Notes: a model not told the origin generated them from the sequence alone. DNA of 64,000 nucleotides from Lysobacter enzymogenes (GCF_023617245.1 NZ_CP067396.1:1054001-1118000), one strand, 5' to 3'; counted from the first letter of the stretch, positions 1 to 9,042 are shown. A program made the numbers and translations.

Positions 1-275
1 CCGGCGATGCCGCGACCCCGGCGGCGACCGCCCAGGAACCGGCGGCCGCGACCGCCGCGCCGGCGCCGACCGCGCAGAAGAAGAGCTGGGCCGACGTCGA
101 TACCGACAAGAGCGGCAACCTCAGCAAGAACGAAGCCGCGGCCGTGCCCGCGCTGAGCCAGGTGTTCGAGCAGGCCGACAGCGACAGCAACGGTCAGCTG
201 ACGCCGGACGAATACAAGAACTACGTCGCCAAGGCCCAGTCGGGCGGCGGCGCCAGCAGCAGCGGCGGCAAGTAA
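1..275 (+). CDS. EF-hand domain protein, C-terminal part only
   Basis: The reading frame is open from the window edge (first full codon at base 3) to TAA at 273-275, so only about 90 C-terminal residues are seen. An Ala/Pro-rich linker leads into two EF-hand calcium loops, DVDTDKSGNLSKNE and DSDSNGQLTPDE, with Asp/Asn/Ser at the metal positions and Glu at position 12. The tail is Gly/Ser-rich and ends in Lys. Paired EF-hands after a low-complexity linker are common in exported proteins of Xanthomonadaceae; binding of Ca2+ is expected from the loops, but export cannot be judged because the N-terminus lies outside the window. Confidence 0.85.
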   Translation, partial: GDAATPAATAQEPAAATAAPAPTAQKKSWADVDTDKSGNLSKNEAAAVPALSQVFEQADSDSNGQLTPDEYKNYVAKAQSGGGASSSGGK

Positions 276-354
276 GCGCGGCTGCAGCCACGGTCAGGGC
301 GGCCGAACTCTCTCCGGCCGCCCCCTTGGGGTGCAGGATCTTCCTGCGTTGTGC

Positions 355-384
355 GAAGGGCGGCCTCGGCCGCCCTTCTTTTTT
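355..384 (+). terminator. Rho-independent terminator after the EF-hand gene
   Basis: A perfect 11-bp stem (GAAGGGCGGCC with GGCCGCCCTTC) closes a 2-nt loop and is followed by six T. A second GC hairpin without a T tract (9-bp arms at 297-305 and 315-323) precedes it. Confidence 0.85.
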
Positions 385-491
385 GCGCGTATTCGCGCGC
401 CGGCGCCGGGCGGTTGTTCGGTCCGCGCCGGGTTCGCCGCGGCGCTTCGCCGGCGCGGGTGCGCGCAACGCAAATGCGGGATAATCCGCGC

Positions 492-1220
492 ATGAGCGCA
501 CCCCTTCGCATGATCGGCTTCGACGCCGACGACACTCTCTGGCGCAGCCAGGACTATTTCGATCAGGCCCAGCTCGATTTCGAGCGCATCGTCGGCCGGT
601 ACGTCGACCTCGGCGACGCGCGCCTGCACGAGCGCCTGTACGAGATCGAGAAGAACAACATCGGCGTGTTCGGTTACGGCGTCAAAGGCATGACCTTGTC
701 GATGATCGAGGCGGCGGTGGCGATCACCGGCCAGCGCATCGCCGCGGCCGACCTGCACCGCATCGTCGAACTCGGCAAGGACCTGCTGCGCCATCCGGTG
801 GAGATGCTGCCGGGCATCCCCGAGGCAGTGGCGGCGATCGCCGCGGACTTCGAGATCGTGCTGATCACCAAGGGCGACCTGTTCCACCAGGAGGCCAAGG
901 TGAAGCAGTGCGGCCTGGCCGACCTGTTCCGGCGCATCGAGATCGTCAGCGAGAAGGACATCGGCACCTACGCCCGGCTGCTGCGCGAGTTCGGCCTGCC
1001 GGCGGCGCAGTTCGCGATGATCGGCAACTCGCTGCGCTCGGACATCGCGCCGGTGCTGGATCTGGGCGGCTGGGGCATCCACATGCCGTACCACACCACC
1101 TGGGCGCACGAGACCGAGGCCGAGGTCGCCGCCGACGCGCCGCGCCTGCGCCGCGTCGCCGGCGCGGCCGAGCTGCCGCAGGCGGTGCGCGAACTGGCGC
1201 GCGCGGCGCAGGCCTCGTGA
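492..1220 (+). CDS. HAD-family hydrolase
   Basis: A 242-residue cytosolic hydrolase of the haloacid dehalogenase superfamily, most likely a phosphatase with unknown substrate. Motif I is DADDTLW near residue 10 (two catalytic Asp, with the nucleophile first), motif II is the Thr of LITKGD, and the region MIGNSLRSD supplies the acidic motif IV residues after a conserved Lys region. A helical cap lies between motifs I and II. The frame is open upstream to base 351, but the ATG at 492 gives the normal N-terminus just before the first strand. A longer product would begin inside the preceding terminator, which argues against it. Monocistronic. Confidence 0.85.
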   Translation: MSAPLRMIGFDADDTLWRSQDYFDQAQLDFERIVGRYVDLGDARLHERLYEIEKNNIGVFGYGVKGMTLSMIEAAVAITGQRIAAADLHRIVELGKDLLRHPVEMLPGIPEAVAAIAADFEIVLITKGDLFHQEAKVKQCGLADLFRRIEIVSEKDIGTYARLLREFGLPAAQFAMIGNSLRSDIAPVLDLGGWGIHMPYHTTWAHETEAEVAADAPRLRRVAGAAELPQAVRELARAAQAS

Positions 1221-1413
1221 AGCAGGCCGCATGGAGCAGGCCGCCTGAAACACGCCGCATGAAAACGGTACCGGCCCGATGCCGCGCCGCGGCCGACGGC
1301 AACCGCGACTGAGCGGCCGTGAAAGCGGCGCGAACGGTTAAAAACCGGTTCACCGAGACGGCGGCAAAGTCGCCTTGCCCGCCGACGATGCGGGCATCCC
1401 CCAGGAGACCGCC

Positions 1414-1890
1414 ATGACCGCTCTTTCCCGCTGGTTCGCTCCCGTCGCCCTCGCCGCCGGTCTCGGTGCGGCGGCCTTCGCGCTGCCCGCGCCGGCGCGC
1501 GCCGACGACCTGACCCGGGTCATCGTCGATATCGCCGACGTGATCGTGCGCAACAACACGCCGTACTGGCGCTACGGCAACTACGGCTACAACGACCGCC
1601 TGATCGTGGTGCGCGACCGTTGGGGCCGGCCGACCTACTACCGCAACGCCCCGCGCTACGTCGATTACCGCTATCGCCCGGCGCCGCCGCCGCGCTACTA
1701 CGCCAACGACCGCCGCTATTACGACCGCGACTGCAATCGCCACGGCAAGTGCCGGACCACTTATTACGACGCGCGCTACGACCGCCGCCACGACAATCGC
1801 TGGGACAACCGTTACTACGACCGCGGGCGAGGCCATGGCCATGGCCATGGCCATGGCAACGGCCGCTGGCGCGATCGCGACGACGATTGA
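1414..1890 (+). CDS. Secreted Tyr/Arg-rich protein with His-Gly tail
   Basis: A 158-residue protein of unknown function. A signal peptide is clear (basic start, hydrophobic Ala/Leu stretch, cleavage after PARA near residue 29). The mature part is very rich in Tyr, Arg, Asp and Asn and ends in a GHGHGHGHG run followed by acidic residues. The composition resembles small exported proteins of Xanthomonadaceae with DRDRR-like tails; metal binding by the His run is only a possibility. A good ribosome site, AGGAG at about 1403-1407, fixes the ATG at 1414. The His-Gly run is encoded by a CCATGG-like hexamer repeat at 1832-1858, which may be prone to slippage. Confidence 0.75.
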   Translation: MTALSRWFAPVALAAGLGAAAFALPAPARADDLTRVIVDIADVIVRNNTPYWRYGNYGYNDRLIVVRDRWGRPTYYRNAPRYVDYRYRPAPPPRYYANDRRYYDRDCNRHGKCRTTYYDARYDRRHDNRWDNRYYDRGRGHGHGHGHGNGRWRDRDDD

Positions 1891-1969
1891 GTCGGTGCCG
1901 TTGAACCGGCGCGGTTGAACCTGCGGCGTCCGGCCGCTGGCGCAGGGCCGCGGCCAGGCAAGCTCCACG

Positions 1970-1996
1970 ACGACGGCGCCCCGGTGGCGCCGTCGT
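1970..1996 (+). terminator. GC hairpin, possible terminator
   Basis: Perfect 11-bp stem (ACGACGGCGCC with GGCGCCGTCGT) and 5-nt loop, 79 bases after the preceding stop. No real T tract follows, so termination is uncertain. Confidence 0.4.
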
Positions 1997-2136
1997 TGCA
2001 TCCGGGCCGCGTCCATCGTCGCGCCGGGCCGCAGGGGGCGAGCCGCCGGCTCGCGCACGAACGTGGGCGGACGGTGATAGCCTGCCTTCCCCGCGGCCGC
2101 ACCCGGCGCCCGCGCCCCGTCCGCACGAGGTCCTGC

Positions 2137-2604
2137 ATGTCCCAGGTTTCCGTCCAAGCCCCCGCTTCCACGCGCCTGCGCGGCGCCGCGCTCGCGGCGG
2201 CGCTGCTGGCCGCGCTCGCGCTGCCGGGCACGGCCGCGGCGGATACGCTGACCTGCAAGCTCAAGTTCTCGATGTCGGGCTGGTCGGTGTTCTACAAGAC
2301 CTCCAGCGGCTCGGGCACGATCCAGTGCAGCAACGGCCAGAGCATGAGCGTGAAGATCCGCGCCAAGGGCGGCGGCCTGACCGTCGGCAAGTCGCGGATC
2401 GATCGCGGCACCGGCGAGTTCGCCGGTGTGCGCCGGATCTCCGACGTACTCGGCAGCTACGCCACCGCCGAAGCCCATGCCGGCGCAGCGCGTTCGAGCA
2501 AGGCCCAGGTGATGACCAAGGGCGAGGTTTCGCTGGCCCTGGCCGGCACCGGCCAGGGCTGGGACCTGGGCGTGGCGTTCGGCAAGTTCACGATCTCGCG
2601 CTGA
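2137..2604 (+). CDS. Small secreted protein of unknown function
   Basis: A 155-residue protein with an N-terminal signal peptide (hydrophobic Ala/Leu segment, probable cleavage after TAAA near residue 36). The mature part begins DTLTCKLKF, has two Cys that could form a disulphide, and continues as a Gly/Ser/Thr-rich sequence of alternating polar and hydrophobic residues that suggests a small beta-barrel or sandwich. I do not recognise a named family. The start is at an ATG with GAGG about 8 bases before it. No operon partner: both flanks are over 200 bases of apparently empty DNA. Confidence 0.7.
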   Translation: MSQVSVQAPASTRLRGAALAAALLAALALPGTAAADTLTCKLKFSMSGWSVFYKTSSGSGTIQCSNGQSMSVKIRAKGGGLTVGKSRIDRGTGEFAGVRRISDVLGSYATAEAHAGAARSSKAQVMTKGEVSLALAGTGQGWDLGVAFGKFTISR

Positions 2605-2836
2605 TCGCAGCGACTGCGCCGCGGCGGTGCCATCGTCGGATCGAACCGTGCCGGCGTTGGTCTCGACCGGATCGCGCGCGCCGCTGCTGACTGGATCGCG
2701 AACGCGCCGTGGCTGCCGGCTGAACTGGCCGCGCGCGCTGCGTTGATCCCCGCACCGCCGGCCCGATTTAGCAAGGACGCGCAGCACACACGACAGCGCC
2801 CACGACGAAACGCGTCGCCGCCGCGAGGAGCCCGCC

Positions 2837-3508
2837 ATGCCGCATTCGCTGAAACGAAAATTCTTCGCCCTGACCGCGTCGCTGGCGACGCTGCTCGGTA
2901 CCTCGGTGCAGGCGCAGGACCTGGCGCCGGCGTGGCAGCCGCGCAGCGGCGACGGTTGGGTGGACGCGTGGCTGGGCGACATCAACCGCTACGGCGGGCG
3001 CTACCGCGAGCCGTTCGTCGACGAGATGGTGCGCTACTACGGCGCGCCGCGCGAACTGGTCGGCGAACTGCTCGATCGCCGCCGCTGGACGCCGGGCGAT
3101 GTCTACTACGCCTGCGCCATCGCCCAGGTGCTGGGCCGCCCGTGCCGCTACGTGGTCGACGAATGGGACCGCGACCACGCCGACGGCTGGGGCGCGGTCG
3201 CGCAGCGGCTCGGCATCAAGCCCGGCTCGGCCGATTTCCACAAGCTCAAGCGCGGCTTCGTGCCGACCTACGACCGGTGGGGCCGGCCGATCCTGATCGA
3301 CAGCGAGCTGCGCCGCGATTTCCCCAACCGTCCGTTCCGCGACGTCGAGACGCCGGCGCCGGCCAAGGCCAGCGATGCCAAGGCCAAGAACGCGAAGGGC
3401 GGCGACGCGGCCAAGCCGGGCAAGGGGGCGGCCAAGCCGCACGGCGGCAAGCAGGCTCCCGCCAAGGGGCCGGCGGGCAAGGGCACGGCCGGCAAAGGCC
3501 AGGACTGA
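2837..3508 (+). CDS. Secreted protein with Lys/Ala/Pro-rich tail
   Basis: A 223-residue exported protein with a signal peptide ending at VQAQ near residue 27. The middle part (about 30-175) is a compact domain rich in Trp, Arg and Asp, with the segments VDAWLGDINRYGGRY and MVRYYGAPRELV, that I cannot assign to a named family. From residue 176 to the end the chain is low complexity (repeated Ala-Lys-Gly-Pro), very basic, and probably disordered; it could bind nucleic acid or cell wall polymers. The start has GAGGAG at 2825-2830 before the ATG. Confidence 0.7.
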   Translation: MPHSLKRKFFALTASLATLLGTSVQAQDLAPAWQPRSGDGWVDAWLGDINRYGGRYREPFVDEMVRYYGAPRELVGELLDRRRWTPGDVYYACAIAQVLGRPCRYVVDEWDRDHADGWGAVAQRLGIKPGSADFHKLKRGFVPTYDRWGRPILIDSELRRDFPNRPFRDVETPAPAKASDAKAKNAKGGDAAKPGKGAAKPHGGKQAPAKGPAGKGTAGKGQD

Positions 3509-3656
3509 GCGCGGGCGCAACGCATACCGCACGACGGCGGCTTCAAGTCCCCGTGCTTCAAGCCACCCTGCTTTTAAACCAACGTTTCGTTTCCCGCCGG
3601 GCACATGCGGCTTTGGTCCAGGCGCCGGGTCGCGGCGGCGCGGCTATGATCGCGGC

Positions 3657-4169
3657 ATGAGCGATCCTTCTTTTCCCACCGTCGCGGTCGAGCCCGTCCG
3701 CATCGTCGATTACGACCCGCGCTGGCGCGCGGATTTCGCCCGCCTCAACATCGAATGGCTGGAGCGCTGGTTCGTGGTCGAGCCGATCGACCGCGAGGTG
3801 CTCGGCGATCCGGAAACCCATCTGCTGGCCGGCGGCGGCCGCATCCTGTTCGCGGTCGGCGCGGACGAGCGCGCGCTCGGCACGGTGGCCTTGCTGCCGT
3901 ACCCGGACGGGACGGTCGAACTGACCAAGATGGCGGTGGCGCCGGGACTGCGCGGCGGCGGCATCGGCCGGCGCCTGATGGGCGGCGCGATCGACGCGTT
4001 CGCGCAGATGGGCGGGCGCGAGCTGTTCCTGGAATCGAGCACCAAGCTGGCGCCGGCGTTGAAGCTGTACGAGAGCGTCGGTTTCCGCCATCGCCCGGCG
4101 CCGCGGGCGGGTTCGCATTACCAGCGCGCGGATGTGTACATGGTGTGGGAGGCGGCGCCTGCCGGTTGA
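3657..4169 (+). CDS. GNAT-family N-acetyltransferase
   Basis: A 170-residue cytosolic acetyltransferase. The acetyl-CoA binding core is visible: strand beta4 with LTKMAVAPGLRGGGIGRRLM (the R/Q-x-x-G-x-G/A loop that holds the pyrophosphate) at about residues 91-110, and the C-terminal LKLYESVGF signature near 141. The substrate is unknown. The N-terminal part, with VRIVDYDPRW, matches small-molecule GNATs more than ribosomal protein acetylases. The ATG at 3657 places the first strand right at the N-terminus; the open frame extends further upstream only as low-complexity sequence. Confidence 0.85.
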   Translation: MSDPSFPTVAVEPVRIVDYDPRWRADFARLNIEWLERWFVVEPIDREVLGDPETHLLAGGGRILFAVGADERALGTVALLPYPDGTVELTKMAVAPGLRGGGIGRRLMGGAIDAFAQMGGRELFLESSTKLAPALKLYESVGFRHRPAPRAGSHYQRADVYMVWEAAPAG

Positions 4170-4218
4170 GGGGCGGTTTCGACGCGGTGCCCGCAGTCGC
4201 GGCGCGAGCGTGCGGGTG

Positions 4219-4310
4219 CGCGGTCGCGGCTTGCGCCGCTCCTACAGGGAGCGGCCGTAACCGCGAACGGGCTCGGAGCGACTGTAGGAGCGGCGCAAGC
4301 CGCGACCGCG
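4219..4310. repeat. Inverted pair of GTAG-type REP palindromes
   Basis: Two copies of a 27-bp element beginning GTAGGAGCGGCGCAAGCCGC lie in opposite orientation (reverse copy 4219-4245, forward copy 4284-4310). Each copy holds a GCGGC-GCAA-GCCGC hairpin preceded by the GTAG tetranucleotide typical of REPs mobilised by RAYT (TnpA-REP) enzymes. The same 27-mer recurs twice at 58483-58613. It sits between convergent genes. Confidence 0.8.
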
Positions 4311-4351
4311 AATCCCGGTCGACGCCGTCGCTGCGAGGCCGCGCACAAGGC

Positions 4352-6193
4352 TCAGGCCGAAACCTCCTCGCCCTGCCGCCGCTGCAGATCCCACATCTGC
4401 GCATACACGCCCTGCATCGCCAGCAATTGCGCATGCGTCCCGCGTTCGAGGATGCGCCCGGCGTCCATGACCAGGATCTGGTCCGCATCCATCACCGTCG
4501 ACAAACGATGCGCGATCACCAGCGTGGTGCGGCCCACCGCCAATCGGTCCAGCTCGCCCTGGATCGCGCGCTCAGACTTGGAATCCAGGGCCGAGGTGGC
4601 CTCGTCGAAGATTAGGATCGACGGGTTCTTGAGCAGCGCGCGGGCGATCGCCACGCGCTGTTTCTCGCCGCCCGACAGCTTCAGCCCGCGCTCGCCGACC
4701 GGGGTGTCGTAGCCGTCGGGCAGGCCGACGATGAACTCGTGGATGTGGGCCGCGCGCGCGGCGGCCTCGATGTCGGCTTCGCTGGCCTCGGGCCGGCCGT
4801 AGCGGATGTTGTAGCCGATGGTGTCGTTGAACAGCACCGTGTCCTGCGGGACGATGCCGATCGCGCCGCGCAACGAGGACTGGCTCAGCGCGCGCAGGTC
4901 GGCGCCGTCGATCTCGATCGCGCCGGTATCGACGTCGTAGAACCGGTACAGCAGCCGCGCCAGGGTCGACTTGCCCGAGCCGGAGTGGCCGACCACCGCC
5001 ACGGTGGCGCCGGCGGCGATCTCGAAGTCGACGCCGCGCAGGATCTCGCGGCGCGGGTCGTAGCCGAAGCGGACCTCGCGGAAGCGCACCGCCGGGCGGG
5101 CGCTGGCCAGCGCTACGGCGCCGTCGGCGTCGCGCACGTCCTGGCGTTCGTCGAGCAGGCCGAACAGGCGCTCCATGTTGGTCAGCGCCTGCTTCACCTC
5201 GCGGTACATCATGCCGAGCATGAACAACGGTGCCGACAGCTGCAGCAGATAGGCATTGACCAGGACCAGGTCGCCGACGGTCATGCGGCCCTCGGCCACG
5301 CCCTGCGCGGCCAGCCACATCATCGCGGTCACGCCCAGCGCCACGGTCAGGCTCTGGCCCAGGTTGAGCACGGCGAGCGTCTTGATCGACATCACCTGCG
5401 CGTTCTCCAGGTGGCGCAGATTGTCGTCGTAGCGCAGCGCCTCGTGCTCTTCGTTGTTGAAGTACTTGACCGTCTCGTAGTTGAGCAGCGAATCCACCGC
5501 GCGCTCGTTGGCGCGGGTGTCGGCCTCGACCGCGGCGCGGTAATAGCGCGTGCGCCATTCGGTCACCGCCACCGTCCACAGGCCGTAGAGCAGCAGGGTG
5601 CCGATGGCGATCGCGGCGAAGCGCCAGTCGTAGATCCACACCAGCACCGCGGTCACCAGCGCCACTTCGATCAGCACCGGGACGATGGTGTAGAGCGTCC
5701 AGTCGAGCAGGTCGGAGATCGCGCTGCCGCCGCGCTCGACGTCGCGGGCGACGCCGCCGGTGCGGCGGGCGAGGTGGAAGCGCAGGCTCAGGCCGTGCAG
5801 GTGGCGGAACACCTGCAGGGTCACCTGGCGCGAGGTCCGCGCCATCACCCGCGCGAACACCACCTGGCGCAGTTCGGTGAACAAGGTCACCCCGACCCGC
5901 GCCGCGCCGTAGGCCAGCAGCAGCGCCACCGGCAGCAGCGCCGGTGTGACCGGCACGTTGAGCCGGTCGATGAGCTGCTTGAGCGCCATCGGCACATACA
6001 GGTTCAGCAGCTTGGCGGCCAGCACCATCAGCAGGGCCAGGACGATGCGGCCCAGATACGGACGCAGGTACGGCAGCAGCGAGGCCAGCACCGACCAGTC
6101 GTCGCGGCGGCCGTCGGCGCGGGCGACCGGCGCGGCGCCGTCGCGGGCGTCGCCTTCGGCGGGAGGATCGGTGGGAGGCGGGACGGCGCTCAT
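4352..6193 (-). CDS. Atm1-type ABC exporter, fused permease and ATPase
   Basis: A 613-residue half transporter in the inner membrane, expected to act as a homodimer. Residues about 50-340 form the six-helix exporter domain; the ATPase follows with Walker A GHSGSGKST (about 400), Q-loop IVPQDTVLFNDTIGYNIRYG, signature LSGGEKQRVAIARA, Walker B ILIFDEATSALD and the switch His in VIAHRLSTV. The LFNDTIGYNIRYG stretch and the end of the ATPase match Atm1/HMT1-like exporters of glutathione-derived or Fe/S-linked compounds, so that class is favoured over lipid A flippases. ATG at 6193 is chosen; an ATG at 6238 with GAGG before it would add 15 residues. All nucleotide-site residues are intact. Confidence 0.9.
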   Translation of the reverse strand: MSAVPPPTDPPAEGDARDGAAPVARADGRRDDWSVLASLLPYLRPYLGRIVLALLMVLAAKLLNLYVPMALKQLIDRLNVPVTPALLPVALLLAYGAARVGVTLFTELRQVVFARVMARTSRQVTLQVFRHLHGLSLRFHLARRTGGVARDVERGGSAISDLLDWTLYTIVPVLIEVALVTAVLVWIYDWRFAAIAIGTLLLYGLWTVAVTEWRTRYYRAAVEADTRANERAVDSLLNYETVKYFNNEEHEALRYDDNLRHLENAQVMSIKTLAVLNLGQSLTVALGVTAMMWLAAQGVAEGRMTVGDLVLVNAYLLQLSAPLFMLGMMYREVKQALTNMERLFGLLDERQDVRDADGAVALASARPAVRFREVRFGYDPRREILRGVDFEIAAGATVAVVGHSGSGKSTLARLLYRFYDVDTGAIEIDGADLRALSQSSLRGAIGIVPQDTVLFNDTIGYNIRYGRPEASEADIEAAARAAHIHEFIVGLPDGYDTPVGERGLKLSGGEKQRVAIARALLKNPSILIFDEATSALDSKSERAIQGELDRLAVGRTTLVIAHRLSTVMDADQILVMDAGRILERGTHAQLLAMQGVYAQMWDLQRRQGEEVSA

Positions 6194-6441
6194 GCGGTCG
6201 GGTCGCGGGGAAGGGAACGCGCGAGCATAGGACCTCAAGCGCGCTTGCGGTCAACCCGGGGGCCGTCGCCGCGGCGGCGCCGGAGAATGGTGCCGAACCG
6301 GGCGACCGCGCGCGTCGGCGCGGCGCGCGCTCGAAAACCGCGCCGTCGCCGTGGCATTCTGGGCGCCCCGCGCGCTGGGCGCGCGCGTCCGCCCGTACCG
6401 GCGGGCCCGCGCGGGCCGCGCCGCTGCAAGGAGCAACAGGC

Positions 6442-7272
6442 ATGAACGCCGTCCGCCGCCGTTTCGTCCCCCGTCTGGCCGTCCTCGCCGCGCTCGCGTG
6501 CGCCGTGGCCGCGCCGCCGCTGGCCGCGCAGTACCCGCGCAGCTATCCGACGCCGCCGGCGTCGGAGCTGCCGCAACCCGAGCAACCGCCGCTGCGCGCC
6601 TGCTTCCTGCTCAGCGAGCTGGGCGGCAGCGAACTGCGCCGGCGGCCGGCGCAGGGCTGCGATCGCCAGGTCTCGCCAGCGGCCACCTTCGAACTGGCCG
6701 CGGCGCTGGCCGCGCTGGACGCCTCGGTGGTGCGCGCCACCGGCGCCAGCAACGGCCAGACCCTGGAATCGGCGCTGGCCTATTCCTCGCCGGAATACTT
6801 CCGCGACATCGACCGGCAGATGGGCGCGACGCGCATGGGCGAGTATCTCAACCGCTTCGGCTACGGCAACGCCGACACCCGCGGCGGCGGCGAGTACTGG
6901 AACGGCGGCTCGCTGCTGATCTCGCCGAACGAGCAAATGCGTTTCCTGCAACGCCTGTTCGGCGACCAGTTGCCGGTGTCGCGCCAGTCGATGATGAGCG
7001 TGCGCGAGAGCCTGGAGCCGCCGGGCTACGTGGTGTCCTCGCGCGGGCGGGTGATCGCCGCGTCCGGAGCGATGACCGGCGGCGTGCCGCCGATGATCAA
7101 GACCGGCGCGGTCGATGCCGGCAACGAATCGGTGCGCTGGCAGGTCGGCATGCTGACCCGCGACAACCGCAAGTACGTCTACGTCAGCTGCGTGACCGGC
7201 CCGCTCGGCCTGGCGCAGAATGCCGCCGAGATCGTGGCGAGCCACGAGCTGCGCAACGCCGGCGTGCAGTGA
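6442..7272 (+). CDS. Class D beta-lactamase-like protein without catalytic residues
   Basis: A 276-residue exported protein (signal peptide ending PPLAAQ near residue 30). From about residue 50 it follows the OXA/class D penicillin-binding fold: CFLLSEL, then TLESALAYSS, MGEYLNRFGYGNADTRGG and GGSLLISPNEQMRFLQRLF line up well with that family. Yet the active site is gone. The SxxK motif (normally in PASTFK) reads PAATFE, so Ser is Ala81 and Lys is Glu84; the KTG motif is RGR at 201-203; only the first Ser of the SxV motif and the YGN motif (141-143) remain. It should not hydrolyse beta-lactams and may be a binding protein. AAGGAG 9 bases before the ATG supports the start. The frame is intact, so this is not a decaying pseudogene. 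Confidence 0.75.
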   Translation: MNAVRRRFVPRLAVLAALACAVAAPPLAAQYPRSYPTPPASELPQPEQPPLRACFLLSELGGSELRRRPAQGCDRQVSPAATFELAAALAALDASVVRATGASNGQTLESALAYSSPEYFRDIDRQMGATRMGEYLNRFGYGNADTRGGGEYWNGGSLLISPNEQMRFLQRLFGDQLPVSRQSMMSVRESLEPPGYVVSSRGRVIAASGAMTGGVPPMIKTGAVDAGNESVRWQVGMLTRDNRKYVYVSCVTGPLGLAQNAAEIVASHELRNAGVQ

Positions 7273-7325
7273 CCGTCGCGCGCTGACGGGGCGTTCGCCG
7301 CGCCCGCGCGCCGGCGCCCGCCGCT

Positions 7326-8915
7326 TCAGCCCGCGCGAACGCGTTCCCAGTCCAGGCCGAAGCGGGCGAGGTACTTGCGCAGCCGGTCGGCATCGTTGCT
7401 GCTGGCCTTGTTCGCGCGCGAGACCGCGAACAGCTCGCGGCCGGCCTGCGACAGGCTCTTGCTGCGCCGGCATACCGTCAGCACGTCGTCCAGCTGGACC
7501 CGGTCGAAGCGGTCCAGCTGCGCCGCCGCATGCGCGCCGAGCAACTGGTCCAAGGCCGAGACCGCTTGCGCGCCGTGCCACTGCGCGCGCAAGCGGCCGA
7601 TCTCTTCCTCGACCAGATCGGCGCGGATGCGTCCGCCCTCGGCCAGCGTCGCCAGCCGCATCACCGACGCGCCCAGGTCGCGGAAATTGCCGCTCCAGCT
7701 GGCTTCGCCGCTGAGCGCGAAGGCGAGGTAGCGTGCGCGCGCCTCGCGGTTGAAGGTCACCCGCTGGTGGTTCTCGCGCGAATGCCGTTCCAGTTCGAAT
7801 TCCAGGTTCGGCTCGATGTCCTCCGCGCGCTCGGCCAGGCCGGGCAGGCGGTAGGTCCACAGGTTCAGGCGCGCCAACAGGTCTTCGCGGAAGCGGCCGT
7901 CCAGCACGCTGGCCTGCAGGTCGCGGTTGGTGCCGGCGATCAGTTGGAAGTCGCTTTCCACTTCCTTGTCGCCGCCGACCGGCAGGAAGCGCTTTTCCTC
8001 CAGCGCGCGCAGCAGCATCGCCTGTTCGTCCAGGCCCAGCTCGCCGATCTCGTCGAGGAACAGCAGGCCCTGGTGGGCCGAGCGCAGCAGGCCGGCGCGA
8101 TCGGCCGAGGCGCCGGTGTAGGCGCCCTTGATATGGCCGAACAAGGTGCTCATCGCGCCGTCGCCGCGCAGGGTCGCGCAGTTGACCTCGACGAAACGGC
8201 CGGGCAGCTGGTGCTTCTGCTTTTTCAGGTCGAACACGCGCCGCGCCAGCTGGCTCTTGCCGGCGCCGGTCGGGCCCATCAGCAGCATCGGCGACTTCGA
8301 GCGCGTGGCCACCGTTTCGATCTGCTCGATCATGCGGTTGAACGCCGGGTTGCGCGTGGCGATGCCGCTCTTGAGCAGGTCGCGGTCGTGCAGGCGCTGC
8401 TCGGCGAAGCGTTGGGCGATGCGGTCGTAGCGCGACAGGTCCAGATCGATGATCGCGAAGCTGCCCGGCGAGCGGCCGTCCTGCTTGCGCGGCGGCGCGG
8501 TCTGCAGCAGCCGGCCGGGGAACAGCCGGCTTTCGGCCAGCAGGAACCAGCAGATCTGCGAGACGTGGGTGCCGGTGGTGATGTGGACGTAGTAGTCCTC
8601 CTCGTCCGGGCGGAAGTCGTAGCCGCGGACGAAATCGTCGAGCACGCCGTAAACCGCCTCGAAGTCCCAGGGGTCGCTGAGGTAGAGGTCGTGGCGGCGG
8701 ATGTCGCTTTCGGGCGAGACCTGGGCGAGGTCGGCGGCGACCTGCCCGGCGAGCCGGGCGAAGCGGCGTTCGTCGGCGAGCAGCTCCATGCGGTCGAGCA
8801 GGAAGTCCTCGTGCATGCCCAGCGAGACGGTCGGGCGCCATTTCTCCCAGCGGCCGGCGCCGGAGGCGGCGTCGAGCTGGGTGCCGAGCATGCCGATGAC
8901 GACCTGGCGTTTCAT
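7326..8915 (-). CDS. rtcR: RtcR, sigma-54-dependent activator of RNA repair
   Basis: A 529-residue regulator. Residues 1 to about 185 form the RtcR-type CARF sensor domain, thought to detect RNA ends or related oligonucleotides. The AAA+ domain follows: Walker A GPTGAGKS (about 215), the sigma-54 contact loop GAYTGA (about 265, Tyr in place of the usual Phe), Walker B LLFLDEIGE, and the arginine-finger region. The C-terminal segment, about 480-529, looks like a DNA-binding domain. It is divergent from rtcB, and a sigma-54 promoter lies on the rtcB side of the 479-base gap. Length and order match the family, and no residues look damaged. Confidence 0.93.
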   Translation of the reverse strand: MKRQVVIGMLGTQLDAASGAGRWEKWRPTVSLGMHEDFLLDRMELLADERRFARLAGQVAADLAQVSPESDIRRHDLYLSDPWDFEAVYGVLDDFVRGYDFRPDEEDYYVHITTGTHVSQICWFLLAESRLFPGRLLQTAPPRKQDGRSPGSFAIIDLDLSRYDRIAQRFAEQRLHDRDLLKSGIATRNPAFNRMIEQIETVATRSKSPMLLMGPTGAGKSQLARRVFDLKKQKHQLPGRFVEVNCATLRGDGAMSTLFGHIKGAYTGASADRAGLLRSAHQGLLFLDEIGELGLDEQAMLLRALEEKRFLPVGGDKEVESDFQLIAGTNRDLQASVLDGRFREDLLARLNLWTYRLPGLAERAEDIEPNLEFELERHSRENHQRVTFNREARARYLAFALSGEASWSGNFRDLGASVMRLATLAEGGRIRADLVEEEIGRLRAQWHGAQAVSALDQLLGAHAAAQLDRFDRVQLDDVLTVCRRSKSLSQAGRELFAVSRANKASSNDADRLRKYLARFGLDWERVRAG

Positions 8916-8919
8916 GGGC

Positions 8920-8940
8920 TATCCATTTGGATAAATTTAT
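8920..8940. promoter_or_regulatory. Paired AT-rich palindromes at the rtcR start
   Basis: TATCCA-TT-TGGATA (8920-8933) is a perfect palindrome, and the overlapping ATAAATTTAT (8931-8940) is another. They lie 4 bases upstream of the rtcR ATG in a markedly AT-rich patch (about 8920-9030), unusual for this genome. They could be an activator or autoregulatory site; the assignment is inference. Confidence 0.4.
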
Positions 8941-9042
8941 ATCTCAAAGTATAGGAACAGATCGAAGTAGATAGCGAGCGTCGGCGGGCTGATTGACCTT
9001 AAATCTTTCAAAAACAACAAGTTGATTCGCGGTCGGGAAAGT

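Noticed and set aside
6442..7272. Functional beta-lactamase resistance gene
   Set aside because: The catalytic Ser and Lys and the KTG motif are all replaced.
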